64,000 nt of DNA from Lacibacter cauensis (GTDB taxonomy: Bacteria > Bacteroidota > Bacteroidia > Chitinophagales > Chitinophagaceae), in the NCBI RefSeq assembly GCF_007830055.1, contig NZ_VLLE01000002.1, positions 631,953 to 695,952 on the forward strand. The letters are read 5' to 3'. Of the stretch, positions 36,376 through 45,280 are shown in pieces. The notes under the pieces are model-generated. The model was not told the DNA's origin. It worked only from the letters and a program-made list of their open reading frames with translations, and did not search any database. The position numbers and the translations under genes are program-made. Each line of letters opens with the position of its first letter. The first letter of the stretch is position 1.

Positions 36376-37629
36376 ATGGATTTACAAACAATAAAGAACA
36401 GGTTTGGCATTATAGGTAACTCCCCTGCCCTCAATCATGCGTTGAATGTGGCGGTACAAGTGAGTGCTACGGATTTAACGGTATTGATCAATGGGGAAAG
36501 TGGTGTTGGTAAAGAAGTGTTTTCACAAATCATTCATTCATTATCGGCCCGCAAGCACAACCCGTTTATTGCGGTAAACTGTGGCGCCATTCCGGAAGGA
36601 ACAATTGATTCAGAATTATTCGGTCATGAAAAAGGATCGTTTACCGGTGCGGTAGATGCACGTAAAGGTTATTTTGAAACCGTAAGCGGCGGTACTATTT
36701 TCCTGGATGAAATTGGCGAAATGCCGCTGGGCACACAGGCCCGTTTGCTGCGTGTGTTGGAAACAGGTGAGTTTATCCGTGTAGGTTCATCGAAAGTACA
36801 GAAGACCGATGTGCGTGTAATTGCAGCTACTAACAAAGAGTTGTTTGAGTTTACACAAACCAATAAGTTCCGGGAAGATTTGTACTATCGGTTAAATACT
36901 GTACCGATTCGTGTACCTGCCTTGCGTGACAGAAAGGAAGATATTCCTCTCCTCTTCCGTAAGTTTTCGGTTGATTTTGCAGAGCGTTACAAAACATCGC
37001 CTGTACAGCTGGAAGAGGATGCGAAAAATCTGTTAATCAGTTATCCGTTTCCCGGTAATGTGCGGGAATTGAAGAATATTGCAGAACAGATTTCCGTTCT
37101 TTCAACCAATAAAATTGTATCGGCAAAAGACCTGTCTGTTTTTTTACCCGAACGCAGCTTTAACCGTTTGCCTGTGCTGGCACATCAGCAACCGGTTGCA
37201 GGAAGTGGAACAGAATTTGCAAACGAACGGGAAATTTTGTACAAGCTCTTTTTCGATATGAAACGTGATGTAACCGAACTGAAGAAGATGTTCCTGGAAG
37301 TGTTACAACACGGAGGCGCAGCGGTACAAATGCCCGGCAACTTTTTTAATGATGCACTGATGCCTGAGCATAAACCCATGGAAGTTGCACAGCAACCTGT
37401 CATCAGCCAGGCACAACCAAGTCAGCCAATGATTATTGGTGGCAACGGCGATATTCAGGAACATGTGGAGGTGGAAGAAAGCCTCAACATCATGGATAAA
37501 GAAAAAGAACTGATTATTAAAGCACTGAAGAAACATAAAAGCAAACGCAGAGATGCGGCACTCGATCTCGGCATCAGCGAACGCACACTGTACAGAAAAC
37601 TGAAGGAGTATGATATTGAAGAACTTTAA
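36376..37629 (+). CDS. Sigma-54 interacting transcriptional activator, Fis-type HTH
   Basis: 417 aa from the ATG at 36376, just after miaB. AAA+ domain: Walker A GESGVGKEVF (about 36-45), sigma-54 contact loop GSFTGA (Ser in place of the usual Ala of GAFTGA), Walker B GGTIFLDEIGEM, and arginine-finger region DLYYRLNTVPIRVP. A C-terminal Fis-type HTH (AALDLGISERTLYRKLKEY) binds DNA. There is no receiver, GAF or PAS domain, so its activity must be controlled otherwise. It overlaps lptE by 20 bp, tying it to envelope assembly genes. Confidence 0.92.
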   Translation: MDLQTIKNRFGIIGNSPALNHALNVAVQVSATDLTVLINGESGVGKEVFSQIIHSLSARKHNPFIAVNCGAIPEGTIDSELFGHEKGSFTGAVDARKGYFETVSGGTIFLDEIGEMPLGTQARLLRVLETGEFIRVGSSKVQKTDVRVIAATNKELFEFTQTNKFREDLYYRLNTVPIRVPALRDRKEDIPLLFRKFSVDFAERYKTSPVQLEEDAKNLLISYPFPGNVRELKNIAEQISVLSTNKIVSAKDLSVFLPERSFNRLPVLAHQQPVAGSGTEFANEREILYKLFFDMKRDVTELKKMFLEVLQHGGAAVQMPGNFFNDALMPEHKPMEVAQQPVISQAQPSQPMIIGGNGDIQEHVEVEESLNIMDKEKELIIKALKKHKSKRRDAALDLGISERTLYRKLKEYDIEEL

Positions 37630-38161
37630 ATACAAGCCGGTAGACGATAGTTTAAAGTTGTCAGCCATTATCAGGCTAGCGACTATCGTCTTAGTACTAT
37701 CGGCTTTCTTTGCTTCCTGCTATTCCTTCAAAGATGTTTCGATAGAACCTGAAGCAAAAACAGTACGCATCAGTTATATCGATAACCGTGCACGCATCAT
37801 CAATCCTAATCTCAGTCAGCGGTTAACCGATAAGCTGCGGCAGAAAGTGATCAACCAAACACGTTTATCACAAACCAACAGCGATGAAGCACATTACGAT
37901 ATCAGTGGACAAATCACCGACTACTATGTAACTACATCGGGTATATCCAATCAACAGGCTGCAACCAACCGTTTGAACGTAACGGTGCATATTATCTTCA
38001 AGAACCGCATCGATGATAAGAAAAGTTTTGAAACAGACTTTACACGCAACTTCGATTTTTCGGCAAGTCTTTCGTTAAACCAGGCCGAAGCATCGTTAAC
38101 CGATCTTGTTGTACAAAACTTAACCGACGAAATTTTTAACCGCATTTTTTCTAACTGGTAA
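37610..38161 (+). CDS. lptE: LptE family LPS-assembly lipoprotein
   Basis: 183 aa. After a hydrophilic stretch, residues 18-37 form a lipoprotein signal (IVLVLSAFFASC, Cys near 37). The mature part, with YSFKDVSIEPEAKTVRISYI and NQTRLSQTNSDEAHYDISGQITDYYVT, matches the Bacteroidota LptE group. LptE plugs the LptD barrel that inserts lipopolysaccharide in the outer membrane. It starts inside the 3' end of the activator gene, suggesting coupled translation. The start is slightly uncertain because the pre-signal stretch is long. Confidence 0.87.
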   Translation: MILKNFKYKPVDDSLKLSAIIRLATIVLVLSAFFASCYSFKDVSIEPEAKTVRISYIDNRARIINPNLSQRLTDKLRQKVINQTRLSQTNSDEAHYDISGQITDYYVTTSGISNQQAATNRLNVTVHIIFKNRIDDKKSFETDFTRNFDFSASLSLNQAEASLTDLVVQNLTDEIFNRIFSNW

Positions 38162-38183
38162 CTTTTTCGTTTACTTTGCCGCA

Positions 38184-39185
38184 ATGATGAATGCAGATGC
38201 TTTTAACCGATTGCTGCAACAACCCTCTTTACTAAAAGAAACTTCACTTGCAGAACTCGAACAGCTGGCCTATGAATATCCATGGTTCAGCACCGCACAT
38301 TTATTGATTGCTGCAAAAAAACAACAGAACGATGTAGCCGTTTCTGATCAGGATTTTCAAAAGGCAGTTGCTTATACTGCAAAATCTTTATGGCTTGCCA
38401 ACCGGTACAAATTGTTTACTGAAGCCTTGGGGGGTAAACAATCGGTCGTAGCAAACGAAACGATGACAACCGATGAAACGGATGCAGCAATTGATGCAAT
38501 GGCATTGGTTGAAGCTGAAGATACACGTGAAAAAGTAGAACTCGCAGAAGATGAAACAGCGTTTGATGCAGCCATAGTGTTGGATGCAGAGGCTGAAATA
38601 GAAGCTGCCAAATTAATAGAAGAAGCAGAAGCCGAAGCTGCTGCTGAAGCAATAATTGCTGCTGATGCCGAGCGTGAAGTAGCTGATTTTATTGAAAAGA
38701 CCGATGCCGAGCTGGCTGCGGATGCTGCCATTGAAGCTGCAGATGCCAACGAGGCTCTACAGGAACCCATCATCAAACCGTTTGTGATGCCCGACCTGTC
38801 TGCACCAGCCCAGGAACCTGTTATTACATTCGAGCCTTTTCATACAGTCGATTATTTTGCATCGCAGGGCATTAAACTGCAGGAAGACCGTTTGGGCAAT
38901 GATGCATTGGGTAAACAGGTGAAAAGCTTTACCCAATGGCTCCGCAGCATGAAGAAGATCTATGTGGAAGAAAAGAAACAGCTCGATTCAAACGAGGAAG
39001 AGAAAGTGGTGAACAAGGCTACCCAAAGCAACCTGCAGGAAGATGTAATCACCGAAACGATGGCCGAAGTACTGGCCAAACAGGGTAAAAAGGCACAAGC
39101 CATTGATTTGTACAGCAAATTAAGTTTGTTGCATCCCGAAAAAAGCGTTTATTTTGCCTCCCGTATTGAAGAATTAAAACAATAA
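38184..39185 (+). CDS. Hypothetical protein with long Ala/Glu-rich coiled segment
   Basis: 333 aa. The N-terminus (FNRLLQQPSLLKETSLAELEQ, then YEYPWFSTAHLLIAAKKQ) is typical of a Bacteroidota hypothetical family. Residues about 100-195 are an Ala/Glu/Asp-rich, repetitive helix or coiled coil; the C-terminus (ETMAEVLAKQGKKAQAIDLYSKLSLLHPEKSVYFASRIEELKQ, read in part) looks like one TPR unit. Probably cytoplasmic, role unknown. It is 3 bp from secG. The promoter-like TTACTTTGCCGC just before its start could give a nearly leaderless mRNA. Confidence 0.8.
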   Translation: MMNADAFNRLLQQPSLLKETSLAELEQLAYEYPWFSTAHLLIAAKKQQNDVAVSDQDFQKAVAYTAKSLWLANRYKLFTEALGGKQSVVANETMTTDETDAAIDAMALVEAEDTREKVELAEDETAFDAAIVLDAEAEIEAAKLIEEAEAEAAAEAIIAADAEREVADFIEKTDAELAADAAIEAADANEALQEPIIKPFVMPDLSAPAQEPVITFEPFHTVDYFASQGIKLQEDRLGNDALGKQVKSFTQWLRSMKKIYVEEKKQLDSNEEEKVVNKATQSNLQEDVITETMAEVLAKQGKKAQAIDLYSKLSLLHPEKSVYFASRIEELKQ

Positions 39186-39188
39186 ACA

Positions 39189-39530
39189 ATGACTTGGTTA
39201 TTCATTATACTGGTAGTTTTGGCCAGTGCATTATTAGGATTTGTGGTGTTGGTGCAAAACCCAAAAGGCGGTGGCCTTAGCGGTTCTGTAGCCGGTTTCA
39301 GCAACCAGTTTATGGGTGTTAAACAAACAACCGATGTATTGGAAAAAGGTACTTGGTTATTTGCTTCCATCATTGCTGTACTTTGCCTGGTTTCTTCTTT
39401 GTTCATCTCCGAAGTAGAAGGTTCAGGTGGTTCCGGTAATCTTGATAAAGTTCCTGCAACACAACAAAGCCGTCCGGCAACAAATAACACAACTACTCCT
39501 GCAGTTCCTGCTCCGGCACCTGCAAAGTAA
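39189..39530 (+). CDS. secG: Preprotein translocase subunit SecG
   Basis: 113 aa with two membrane helices (about 3-22 and 55-74) and the conserved SecG stretch VLVQNPKGGGLSGSVAGFSN between them. It forms part of the SecYEG channel. The C-terminal tail is Pro/Ala/Thr-rich and low complexity, as in other members of the phylum. It begins 3 bp after the preceding gene, so co-transcribed, and is ended by a terminator. Confidence 0.92.
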   Translation: MTWLFIILVVLASALLGFVVLVQNPKGGGLSGSVAGFSNQFMGVKQTTDVLEKGTWLFASIIAVLCLVSSLFISEVEGSGGSGNLDKVPATQQSRPATNNTTTPAVPAPAPAK

Positions 39531-39552
39531 TTGTTGACAAATTATTTTTACA

Positions 39553-39590
39553 AACCTCGACCTTGCGTCGGGGTTTTTTGTTTTATTTTG
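39553..39590 (+). terminator. Terminator after secG
   Basis: CCTCGAC / GTCGGGG (7 bp with one T-G, loop 5 nt) flanked by AA/TT pairs and followed by TTTTTTG. Confidence 0.82.
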
Positions 39591-39678
39591 AAACACCTGA
39601 AATGATTGCATTACTCTTTCGAAATGGCACGATCATTTCTTTAACACCAGTTCTTTTGAAAACAATTTGTTTTAGCAG

Positions 39679-40701
39679 ATGAAAAAAATACTTGGCTATA
39701 GTTTACTTATTCTTTTGGTGGTTGCTTTATTTTTTGCATGGCGTGTAGCCGGCAGTGCAACCAATTTTTCCGAGTCCCGCAAATTCCTTTATATCCATAC
39801 AGGCGCTGCCAGTGAAAAAGCAGTGATGCAAACACTGCAGGATTCAGGTTTTTTAAAACACCCCGGTATGTTTAACTGGCTGGCGAGTAAATTAAAGGTG
39901 TGGGAAAGATTACGACCGGGTAAATACGAAATTGAAAAAGGAGCATCCATCCTCACCCTTGCACGTAAGCTGCGTAACGGTTCGCAATCGCCGGTTAATC
40001 TTGTAATCACCAAGCTGCGTACACGCAATGATTTTGCAGGATTAGTAGGTCGAAAGTTTGAATCGGATTCAACAGCGATGTTACATTTCATGCAAAGCAA
40101 TGATTCGCTGAAGAAATTTAATTTAGATACGAATACTGTTATGACGGCTGTTTTTCCAAACACCTATTCCCTGCTTTGGAACTCCGAGCCGCAAAAGATC
40201 TTCCGTAAGCTCAACGAACAGCGGACTAAGTTCTGGACGGATGAACGAAAGCAAAAAGCAAAACAGCTGGGCTTAACACCTGAGCAGGTGTATGTACTTG
40301 CATCGATTGTGGAAGAAGAAACTTTGCGTAACGATGAGAAGCCAACTGTTGCCAGTGTGTACCTGAACCGTTTAAATAGAGGCATGAACCTCGGCGCTGA
40401 TCCAACCATCAAGTTTGCTGTTGGTGATTTTTCCATTAAACGTGTTTTGTTTGGGCACATTAATTCTACCGCATCATCGCCGTACAATACTTACAAAAAC
40501 AAAGGATTGCCACCCGGTCCCATCTGCACACCAAGCGAAACAACCATTGATGCAGTTTTAAATGCTGCAAAAACCGATTACCTGTTTTTTTGCGCCAAGC
40601 CTAACGGTAACGGATACCATGCTTTTGCATCGAACGATATTGAGCATGCAAAAAATGCAAAGGCTTATCAGCAATGGCTCGATAGTTTGAATATAAAGTA
40701 A
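39679..40701 (+). CDS. mltG: Endolytic peptidoglycan transglycosylase MltG
   Basis: 340 aa. N-terminal membrane anchor (about 5-22), then a LysM-like region (GMFNWLASKLKVWERLRPGKYEI) and the YceG/MltG catalytic domain with the essential Glu in LASIVEEETLRNDEK (about residue 216), NRGMNLGADPTIKF and NTYKNKGLPPGPICTPS. It cleaves nascent glycan strands and is thought to end their elongation. Periplasmic domain, inner-membrane anchored. 27 bp before the BrkB gene. Confidence 0.94.
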   Translation: MKKILGYSLLILLVVALFFAWRVAGSATNFSESRKFLYIHTGAASEKAVMQTLQDSGFLKHPGMFNWLASKLKVWERLRPGKYEIEKGASILTLARKLRNGSQSPVNLVITKLRTRNDFAGLVGRKFESDSTAMLHFMQSNDSLKKFNLDTNTVMTAVFPNTYSLLWNSEPQKIFRKLNEQRTKFWTDERKQKAKQLGLTPEQVYVLASIVEEETLRNDEKPTVASVYLNRLNRGMNLGADPTIKFAVGDFSIKRVLFGHINSTASSPYNTYKNKGLPPGPICTPSETTIDAVLNAAKTDYLFFCAKPNGNGYHAFASNDIEHAKNAKAYQQWLDSLNIK

Positions 40702-40728
40702 GCGTTAAAACAAGTACTTTCGGTATAC

Positions 40729-41697
40729 ATGACCTTTGGTGAATTTATATATCAGTTGCCCCTCGTGCGTTCGCTGGTGCGTTTCAGTAAACGTTTTCGT
40801 CCGCCTGGCTTCGAGGGTGTAACCTTGTATGAAGTAACCAATTTCTTTATAAGGCAGATTCAGCAAGGCAGGTTAAACCAACGTGCTGCTGCTATTTCGT
40901 TCAATTTCATTATGGCACTGCCACCTGCCTGTATCTTCCTGTTTTCGCTGGTGCCTCTGTTCCCGATTGCCGATCAGTTTTATTATGAGGTCAATTCGTT
41001 TGTGCGTGACCTTACACCGAATGCAGCAACAAGAGATATTGTAGAAAATTTTCTGGATGATTTTTTTAAGCGTCCGAAAAACAGTCTGCTGTCGATCGGT
41101 TTCTTAACGTCGTTGTACTTTTCTTCGAATGCGGTGCTGGGGATCATTCATAGTTTTAATCAGTCCATTCACGAAGTGGAAAGCAAAAACTTTTTTGCTT
41201 ACAGATGGAAAGCAATCAGGTTAACTTTTGTAATTATTCTCATTTTTATTGCAAGTATGATTTTGCTGATTACCCAGGGAGCCTTGTTTAACTGGTTACT
41301 GGCGCAATTAAATATTGATAATGCATTGGTAAAATGGCTCATCATTATTTTACGTTGGGTTGTTATTATTGGCTTGTTCTTTTATTCCATTGCATTTATT
41401 TATAAACACGCACCATCGGTTGAAAAAAAATGGAAATTGATTTCACCCGGTTCTATTGTTGCCTGTTTGCTGATTATCCTGTTTACCTTTCTCTTCTCGT
41501 ACTGGATTAACAATTTTGCAGCCTATTCTATTTATGGTTCTATCGGCACCATCCTCATCCTCATGATCTTTATCAATTTTATTTCGCTGGTATTGCTTAT
41601 TGGTTTTGAACTGAACCTGAGTATAAAATTACTCAAGCGCCAGAGCGATAAAAGATTGAAAGATGAAATAAGTAGTACGACGAAAGAGCTGCAATAA
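40729..41697 (+). CDS. YihY/BrkB family membrane protein
   Basis: 322 aa with six membrane segments. The family core QRAAAISFNFIMALPPACIFLFSLVPL (read in part, about residues 52-78), FLTSLYFSSNAVLGIIHSFN and the late SIYGSIGTILILMIFINFISLVLLIGFELN identify BrkB/YihY. Once called RNase BN, the family is now regarded as inner-membrane proteins of unknown function. It ends 6 bp from the convergent trmH-like gene. Confidence 0.9.
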   Translation: MTFGEFIYQLPLVRSLVRFSKRFRPPGFEGVTLYEVTNFFIRQIQQGRLNQRAAAISFNFIMALPPACIFLFSLVPLFPIADQFYYEVNSFVRDLTPNAATRDIVENFLDDFFKRPKNSLLSIGFLTSLYFSSNAVLGIIHSFNQSIHEVESKNFFAYRWKAIRLTFVIILIFIASMILLITQGALFNWLLAQLNIDNALVKWLIIILRWVVIIGLFFYSIAFIYKHAPSVEKKWKLISPGSIVACLLIILFTFLFSYWINNFAAYSIYGSIGTILILMIFINFISLVLLIGFELNLSIKLLKRQSDKRLKDEISSTTKELQ

Positions 41698-41703
41698 ATT
41701 TTG

Positions 41704-42345
41704 TTATTGTTCTTCTTTGTTGATCGCATCCAGGTCATCAGCTCTGAATCCCCACTCATCCAATAAAGCGTTAAACGTTGGGTCATCTAGCCGCTGCTTA
41801 TCGTAATGGCCTGCATTTTTCTTCTGCCGCATGGCTTCGTAAATACTCACAGCGCATGCAACAGAAATATTCAGCGATTGAATAATGCCCATTTGCGGAA
41901 TAATAAAATTGCCATCAGCCTTTGCTATAATTTCTTCGCTTACACCGGCATGCTCGTTGCCAAACACAAGCGCTACACTTTCAGTAAAATCAATGTCATG
42001 CAGACTAACTGCATCGCTGCTGAGATGCGTGGTGTAGATTTTAGTATACTTCTTTCGCAAAGCAGCAAAACATTCTTCAGCGCTTTCAAACTGGTGAACC
42101 GTTAACCATTTCGCTGCACTGGATGAACTTCTTGCTCCCCATTTTTTATGCCGGGGAATTTTATTCGTCAGCACATAAATTTCCTGGATGCCCACAGCAT
42201 CGCAGGTGCGCATGACTGCGGAAATATTGTGCGGATCAAACACATTTTCCAATACAACGGTAAGATCGGGTTGACGTTTGCGTAATACTGATAGTAAACG
42301 TTCTCTGCGTTCGGGAGTCATACCACGAAAATAATGCATTTGCAT
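41704..42345 (-). CDS. TrmH-family tRNA/rRNA 2'-O-ribose methyltransferase
   Basis: 213 aa SpoU/TrmH enzyme with the knotted SAM-binding fold: motif 1 VLENVFDPHNISAVMRTCDAVGI (read in part, about 31-53), motif 2 LVFGNEHAGVSEEII and motif 3 MGIIQSLNISVACAVSIYEA. The size and the N-terminal RRERLLSVLRKRQPDLTVV fit tRNA (Gm18) methyltransferase TrmH. The exact target is not provable from sequence. Confidence 0.88.
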   Translation of the reverse strand: MQMHYFRGMTPERRERLLSVLRKRQPDLTVVLENVFDPHNISAVMRTCDAVGIQEIYVLTNKIPRHKKWGARSSSSAAKWLTVHQFESAEECFAALRKKYTKIYTTHLSSDAVSLHDIDFTESVALVFGNEHAGVSEEIIAKADGNFIIPQMGIIQSLNISVACAVSIYEAMRQKKNAGHYDKQRLDDPTFNALLDEWGFRADDLDAINKEEQ

Positions 42346-42426
42346 GCTGCAACGACTAATAGGTATTTAAAAGGGAATTGGAATTTGGATTTTGTTTTTT
42401 GGAGCTTGATTTTTTCTATTTGGTAT

Positions 42427-43038
42427 TTAAGCGGGACGTTTATATTTTTTAAAAGGCCGCAGGTACTTTGCTCCTTTTCTTGTAAGAAAACGTGTGCCGA
42501 TCTGCCGCCAGTTGCCTGCTTCCGATTTCCAGACAATAAAGTGTAAATGCGGAAATGCAGTGTAGCCGGTATTGCCGCTGTAACCGATGAGTTGTCCCTG
42601 TTGCACCGTATCGCCCACATTTACAACAATTCCATTGTGCTGTAAATGCCAGTATCCGGCTCTGGTTCCATCGCTATGATTAATAATGATATTGTTGCCG
42701 AATTGCCGGTAAGCCGCATCCAAACCTCCTTTATCGCCATCTTCTTTTACCCGTGCTACTACACCGCCACGTGCCGCATAAATAGCTGTTCCTTTTTTCA
42801 TTTTGAAATCGAGTGCAGCCCTGTTGCGGTGGGTAAACCTGCTGAAATATCCTTGTACCAACCGATGCTTCGTGCCAACGGCATACGGCAATGCATACAC
42901 GTAACTGCTGTCGTCTTTTACTTTTCCTTTTTGCAAAGCACGGAAACGAAAAGCCTCCGGACTTTTGTTAACCGCACAACTGCTCAACAAAAGCAAAAAG
43001 GAAAAGAATACAATAAGGTACAAGGTTGCTTTGTACAT
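42427..43038 (-). CDS. M23 family peptidoglycan endopeptidase, lipoprotein
   Basis: 203 aa from the ATG at 43038, preferred because it opens a lipoprotein signal (MYKATLYLIVFFSFLLLLSSC). LytM/M23 zinc motifs are visible: first His and Asp in FTHRNRAALDFKMKKG, and HLHF in AFPHLHFIVWKSE, with GYWHLQHNG between. Such enzymes cut peptide cross-links in the periplasm. The upstream L,D-transpeptidase gene ends 37 bp earlier in the same direction, so the two form a cell-wall pair. Confidence 0.87.
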   Translation of the reverse strand: MYKATLYLIVFFSFLLLLSSCAVNKSPEAFRFRALQKGKVKDDSSYVYALPYAVGTKHRLVQGYFSRFTHRNRAALDFKMKKGTAIYAARGGVVARVKEDGDKGGLDAAYRQFGNNIIINHSDGTRAGYWHLQHNGIVVNVGDTVQQGQLIGYSGNTGYTAFPHLHFIVWKSEAGNWRQIGTRFLTRKGAKYLRPFKKYKRPA

Positions 43039-43075
43039 AAAGTACAAATGTAAGGGATGGTCTCTTTCACTTTCG

Positions 43076-43720
43076 TCAGGATTCATAAATCCATAATAAA
43101 ACCGGTTGTCGGGATGTGTTGATGATTTTTTTTAAGTGTTGAAGAAAGCCCGGTGAAACGGTGGGACATCCATCGCTCTGACAGATCTCCGACCATACTT
43201 CTTCTTCGGGTACACATTCGTGTGCATGTAGTACCACAAAACGTTCAAAGGCTTTATTGTTGGATGATTCAAGGCCATGCAGTTTGTAAGCAAGCCCAAA
43301 ACGACCGTTGTATGCATTGCCGATTTTATATTTCCCTAATGAGGTGCAACCACAACCCGGCTCATTTCCATATTTGCGACCAACCAGCCAGCGTTCATTA
43401 CACCGCCCATGTGTTACTACGCCGGAAGTAATGACTGTATCGGCTTTCAGATCGTACACAAAAAAGCGTTCTGCACCTGAGCGTATTTTCATGTCGATCA
43501 AAAAACAAACCTGTTCGTTGTACTTATTCTTTTTTACAAATTGCTTTGCTGTTTTGGCTTTGCTCAGCAACGTTTTTGTTGTAACATTTTCCGGTTCTTC
43601 TTTTTTTAACGCTTTGTTGATATGAACAGGCGAATCTGTTGTGTAAACAGTATTGTATAGATAGTATGCAATGGTTGCAAGTAGCAGCACGCAGAGCAGC
43701 AGGATGATGGGTTTCTTCAT
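43076..43720 (-). CDS. Murein L,D-transpeptidase catalytic-domain protein
   Basis: 214 aa. N-terminal membrane anchor or signal (about 5-23), then a YkuD_2-type catalytic domain: VVTHGRCNERWLVGRKYGNE, KYKIGNAYNGRFGLAYKLHGLESSNNKAF (read in part) and the active-site region VLHAHECVPEE ... SDGCPTVSP, where Cys of SDGC is the nucleophile. These enzymes form or edit 3-3 cross-links or attach proteins to peptidoglycan. The Cys-rich NEPGCGCTSLG is unusual but seen in this subgroup. Confidence 0.85.
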   Translation of the reverse strand: MKKPIILLLCVLLLATIAYYLYNTVYTTDSPVHINKALKKEEPENVTTKTLLSKAKTAKQFVKKNKYNEQVCFLIDMKIRSGAERFFVYDLKADTVITSGVVTHGRCNERWLVGRKYGNEPGCGCTSLGKYKIGNAYNGRFGLAYKLHGLESSNNKAFERFVVLHAHECVPEEEVWSEICQSDGCPTVSPGFLQHLKKIINTSRQPVLLWIYES

Positions 43721-43861
43721 GCGATTGTTTGACGGGAAGGATGCAGTATCAGTATAATTCCACAGAAGAAAACGCCGGATAAAAACAGAACAGCATCTGC
43801 AAAACTCTTTTTCACAAAAGCTTTACAAATGCTGTTCAATTGGCTGCTGTTACTTCAGCAG

Positions 43862-45196
43862 TTATTGCAACTGTAACTCCAGGATCGTATCAATCGCATC
43901 CCAACTTACGCCGTTAAGATAGATAAATGTTCCTTCGGGTTGTTGTTTGAATTTGATGACTGTCTTGCCATCAAACGAAGTAGCTTTTTTTATCTTTTGC
44001 TTTAACTCCGGAATAAAAATATAATCGCCTTCCTGTTTTTGCAAAATGTGCATGTACACGGTCTTGTCTTTTTGTGTAAAGCCGCCCCAGGTTTTTGGTG
44101 TTGTAATCGCTCCTCTTGTGCCGTAAACCGTTGCACCATATTGTTGCAGCCATTTGCCCATCAATGCCAGTGTATCGGTAAACTCCGGTTGAATCGTACC
44201 GTCGGGCATGGGTCCAACATTCAATAAAAAGTTGGCGTTGTAACACGCCGCTTTCACCATGTACTGAATCAGATTCTTAGAAGATTTATAATTACGATCA
44301 GTAATGTTGAAACCCCAGCTGTCGTTCATTGTTTCACATGTTTCCAATGGAAGCTGCGAAACGGATTGTCCGCCGAAGCCTGTTGTATTATGGCCGGGCA
44401 GATCTTTTTCAAATGCCTGAAAATCTTCGCCGGGAATTGGTAACAGGTGATGATTGTTACTGATGAGGCATTGCGGTTGCAAACGATGAATGAGTTCATA
44501 AATTTCATCGTAGTGCCAGTTTACTTTCGATTTGAGTGTTTTGTCAACATCATTATCCAACTGATCCCAATGTCCATCGAACCAGATACCGGAAATTTCG
44601 CCATAGTTGGTGAGCAGTTCAGTTAACTGTGCTTTCATGAAACGGATATAACTTTCCCAATCACTTTTTTGTTTGCGACCTGTGCCCTTTCCTGTTTTAC
44701 CTGTTTCGTATTGATAATCGCTGCGGTACCAATCGAGCAATGAATAGTAACAATAGAGTTTGATACCTTGCTTATGACATTCATCCGCCAGTTGTTTCAA
44801 CGCATCTTTTGCATAAGGCGTATTGGTGATTTTCCAATCACTTTGCTTCGTATCCCAGTTACTGAAACCATCATGATGACGAGTGATGAAGGTGATATAC
44901 TTCATGCCCGCTGCTTTTGCAGTGGCTACCCATTTGGCTGCATCAAAGTTTTGCGGATTGAAAATGTTGATGAGGCGTTGGTATTCTTTTACGTGGATGT
45001 TGCGTTGATTCATCACCCACTCACCACTGCCAAGCACACTTGATGCACCCCAATGGATGAACATCCCGAACTTATCGTTTTGAAATTCTTCCCTTGCTGC
45101 AAGGTTAGTTGCAGAAGGCGTGTAGGTTTGTGCAATAGCACTACTTGCTATGCTCAGCATTGCACAGCAGGTAAACAGCAATCGAAACAGTTTCAT
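43862..45196 (-). CDS. Alpha-L-fucosidase, GH29
   Basis: 444 aa. Signal peptide (1-22, ending AIAQ). The catalytic barrel shows FGMFIHWGASSVLGSGEW (about 43-60), MKYITFITRHHDGFSNWDT (about 98-116) and the nucleophile Asp in EISGIWFDGHW (about residue 207). GH29 enzymes release L-fucose from glycans by a retaining mechanism. The export signal places it in the periplasm or at the surface. It is the last gene of the fucose region and supplies its substrate. Confidence 0.93.
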   Translation of the reverse strand: MKLFRLLFTCCAMLSIASSAIAQTYTPSATNLAAREEFQNDKFGMFIHWGASSVLGSGEWVMNQRNIHVKEYQRLINIFNPQNFDAAKWVATAKAAGMKYITFITRHHDGFSNWDTKQSDWKITNTPYAKDALKQLADECHKQGIKLYCYYSLLDWYRSDYQYETGKTGKGTGRKQKSDWESYIRFMKAQLTELLTNYGEISGIWFDGHWDQLDNDVDKTLKSKVNWHYDEIYELIHRLQPQCLISNNHHLLPIPGEDFQAFEKDLPGHNTTGFGGQSVSQLPLETCETMNDSWGFNITDRNYKSSKNLIQYMVKAACYNANFLLNVGPMPDGTIQPEFTDTLALMGKWLQQYGATVYGTRGAITTPKTWGGFTQKDKTVYMHILQKQEGDYIFIPELKQKIKKATSFDGKTVIKFKQQPEGTFIYLNGVSWDAIDTILELQLQ

Positions 45197-45280
45197 GTTT
45201 TATGGTTTAAAGATTGATTACAAACAGCAATGAGTAACCAGACGAATTATAGTCTATCAGACGAGGGTGTCAGACGGACA

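Noticed and set aside
38372-38776. Ser/Ala-rich 134-codon frame on the minus strand
   Set aside because: Mirror of the Ala/Glu-rich codons of the plus-strand gene at 38184. Low-complexity artefact.
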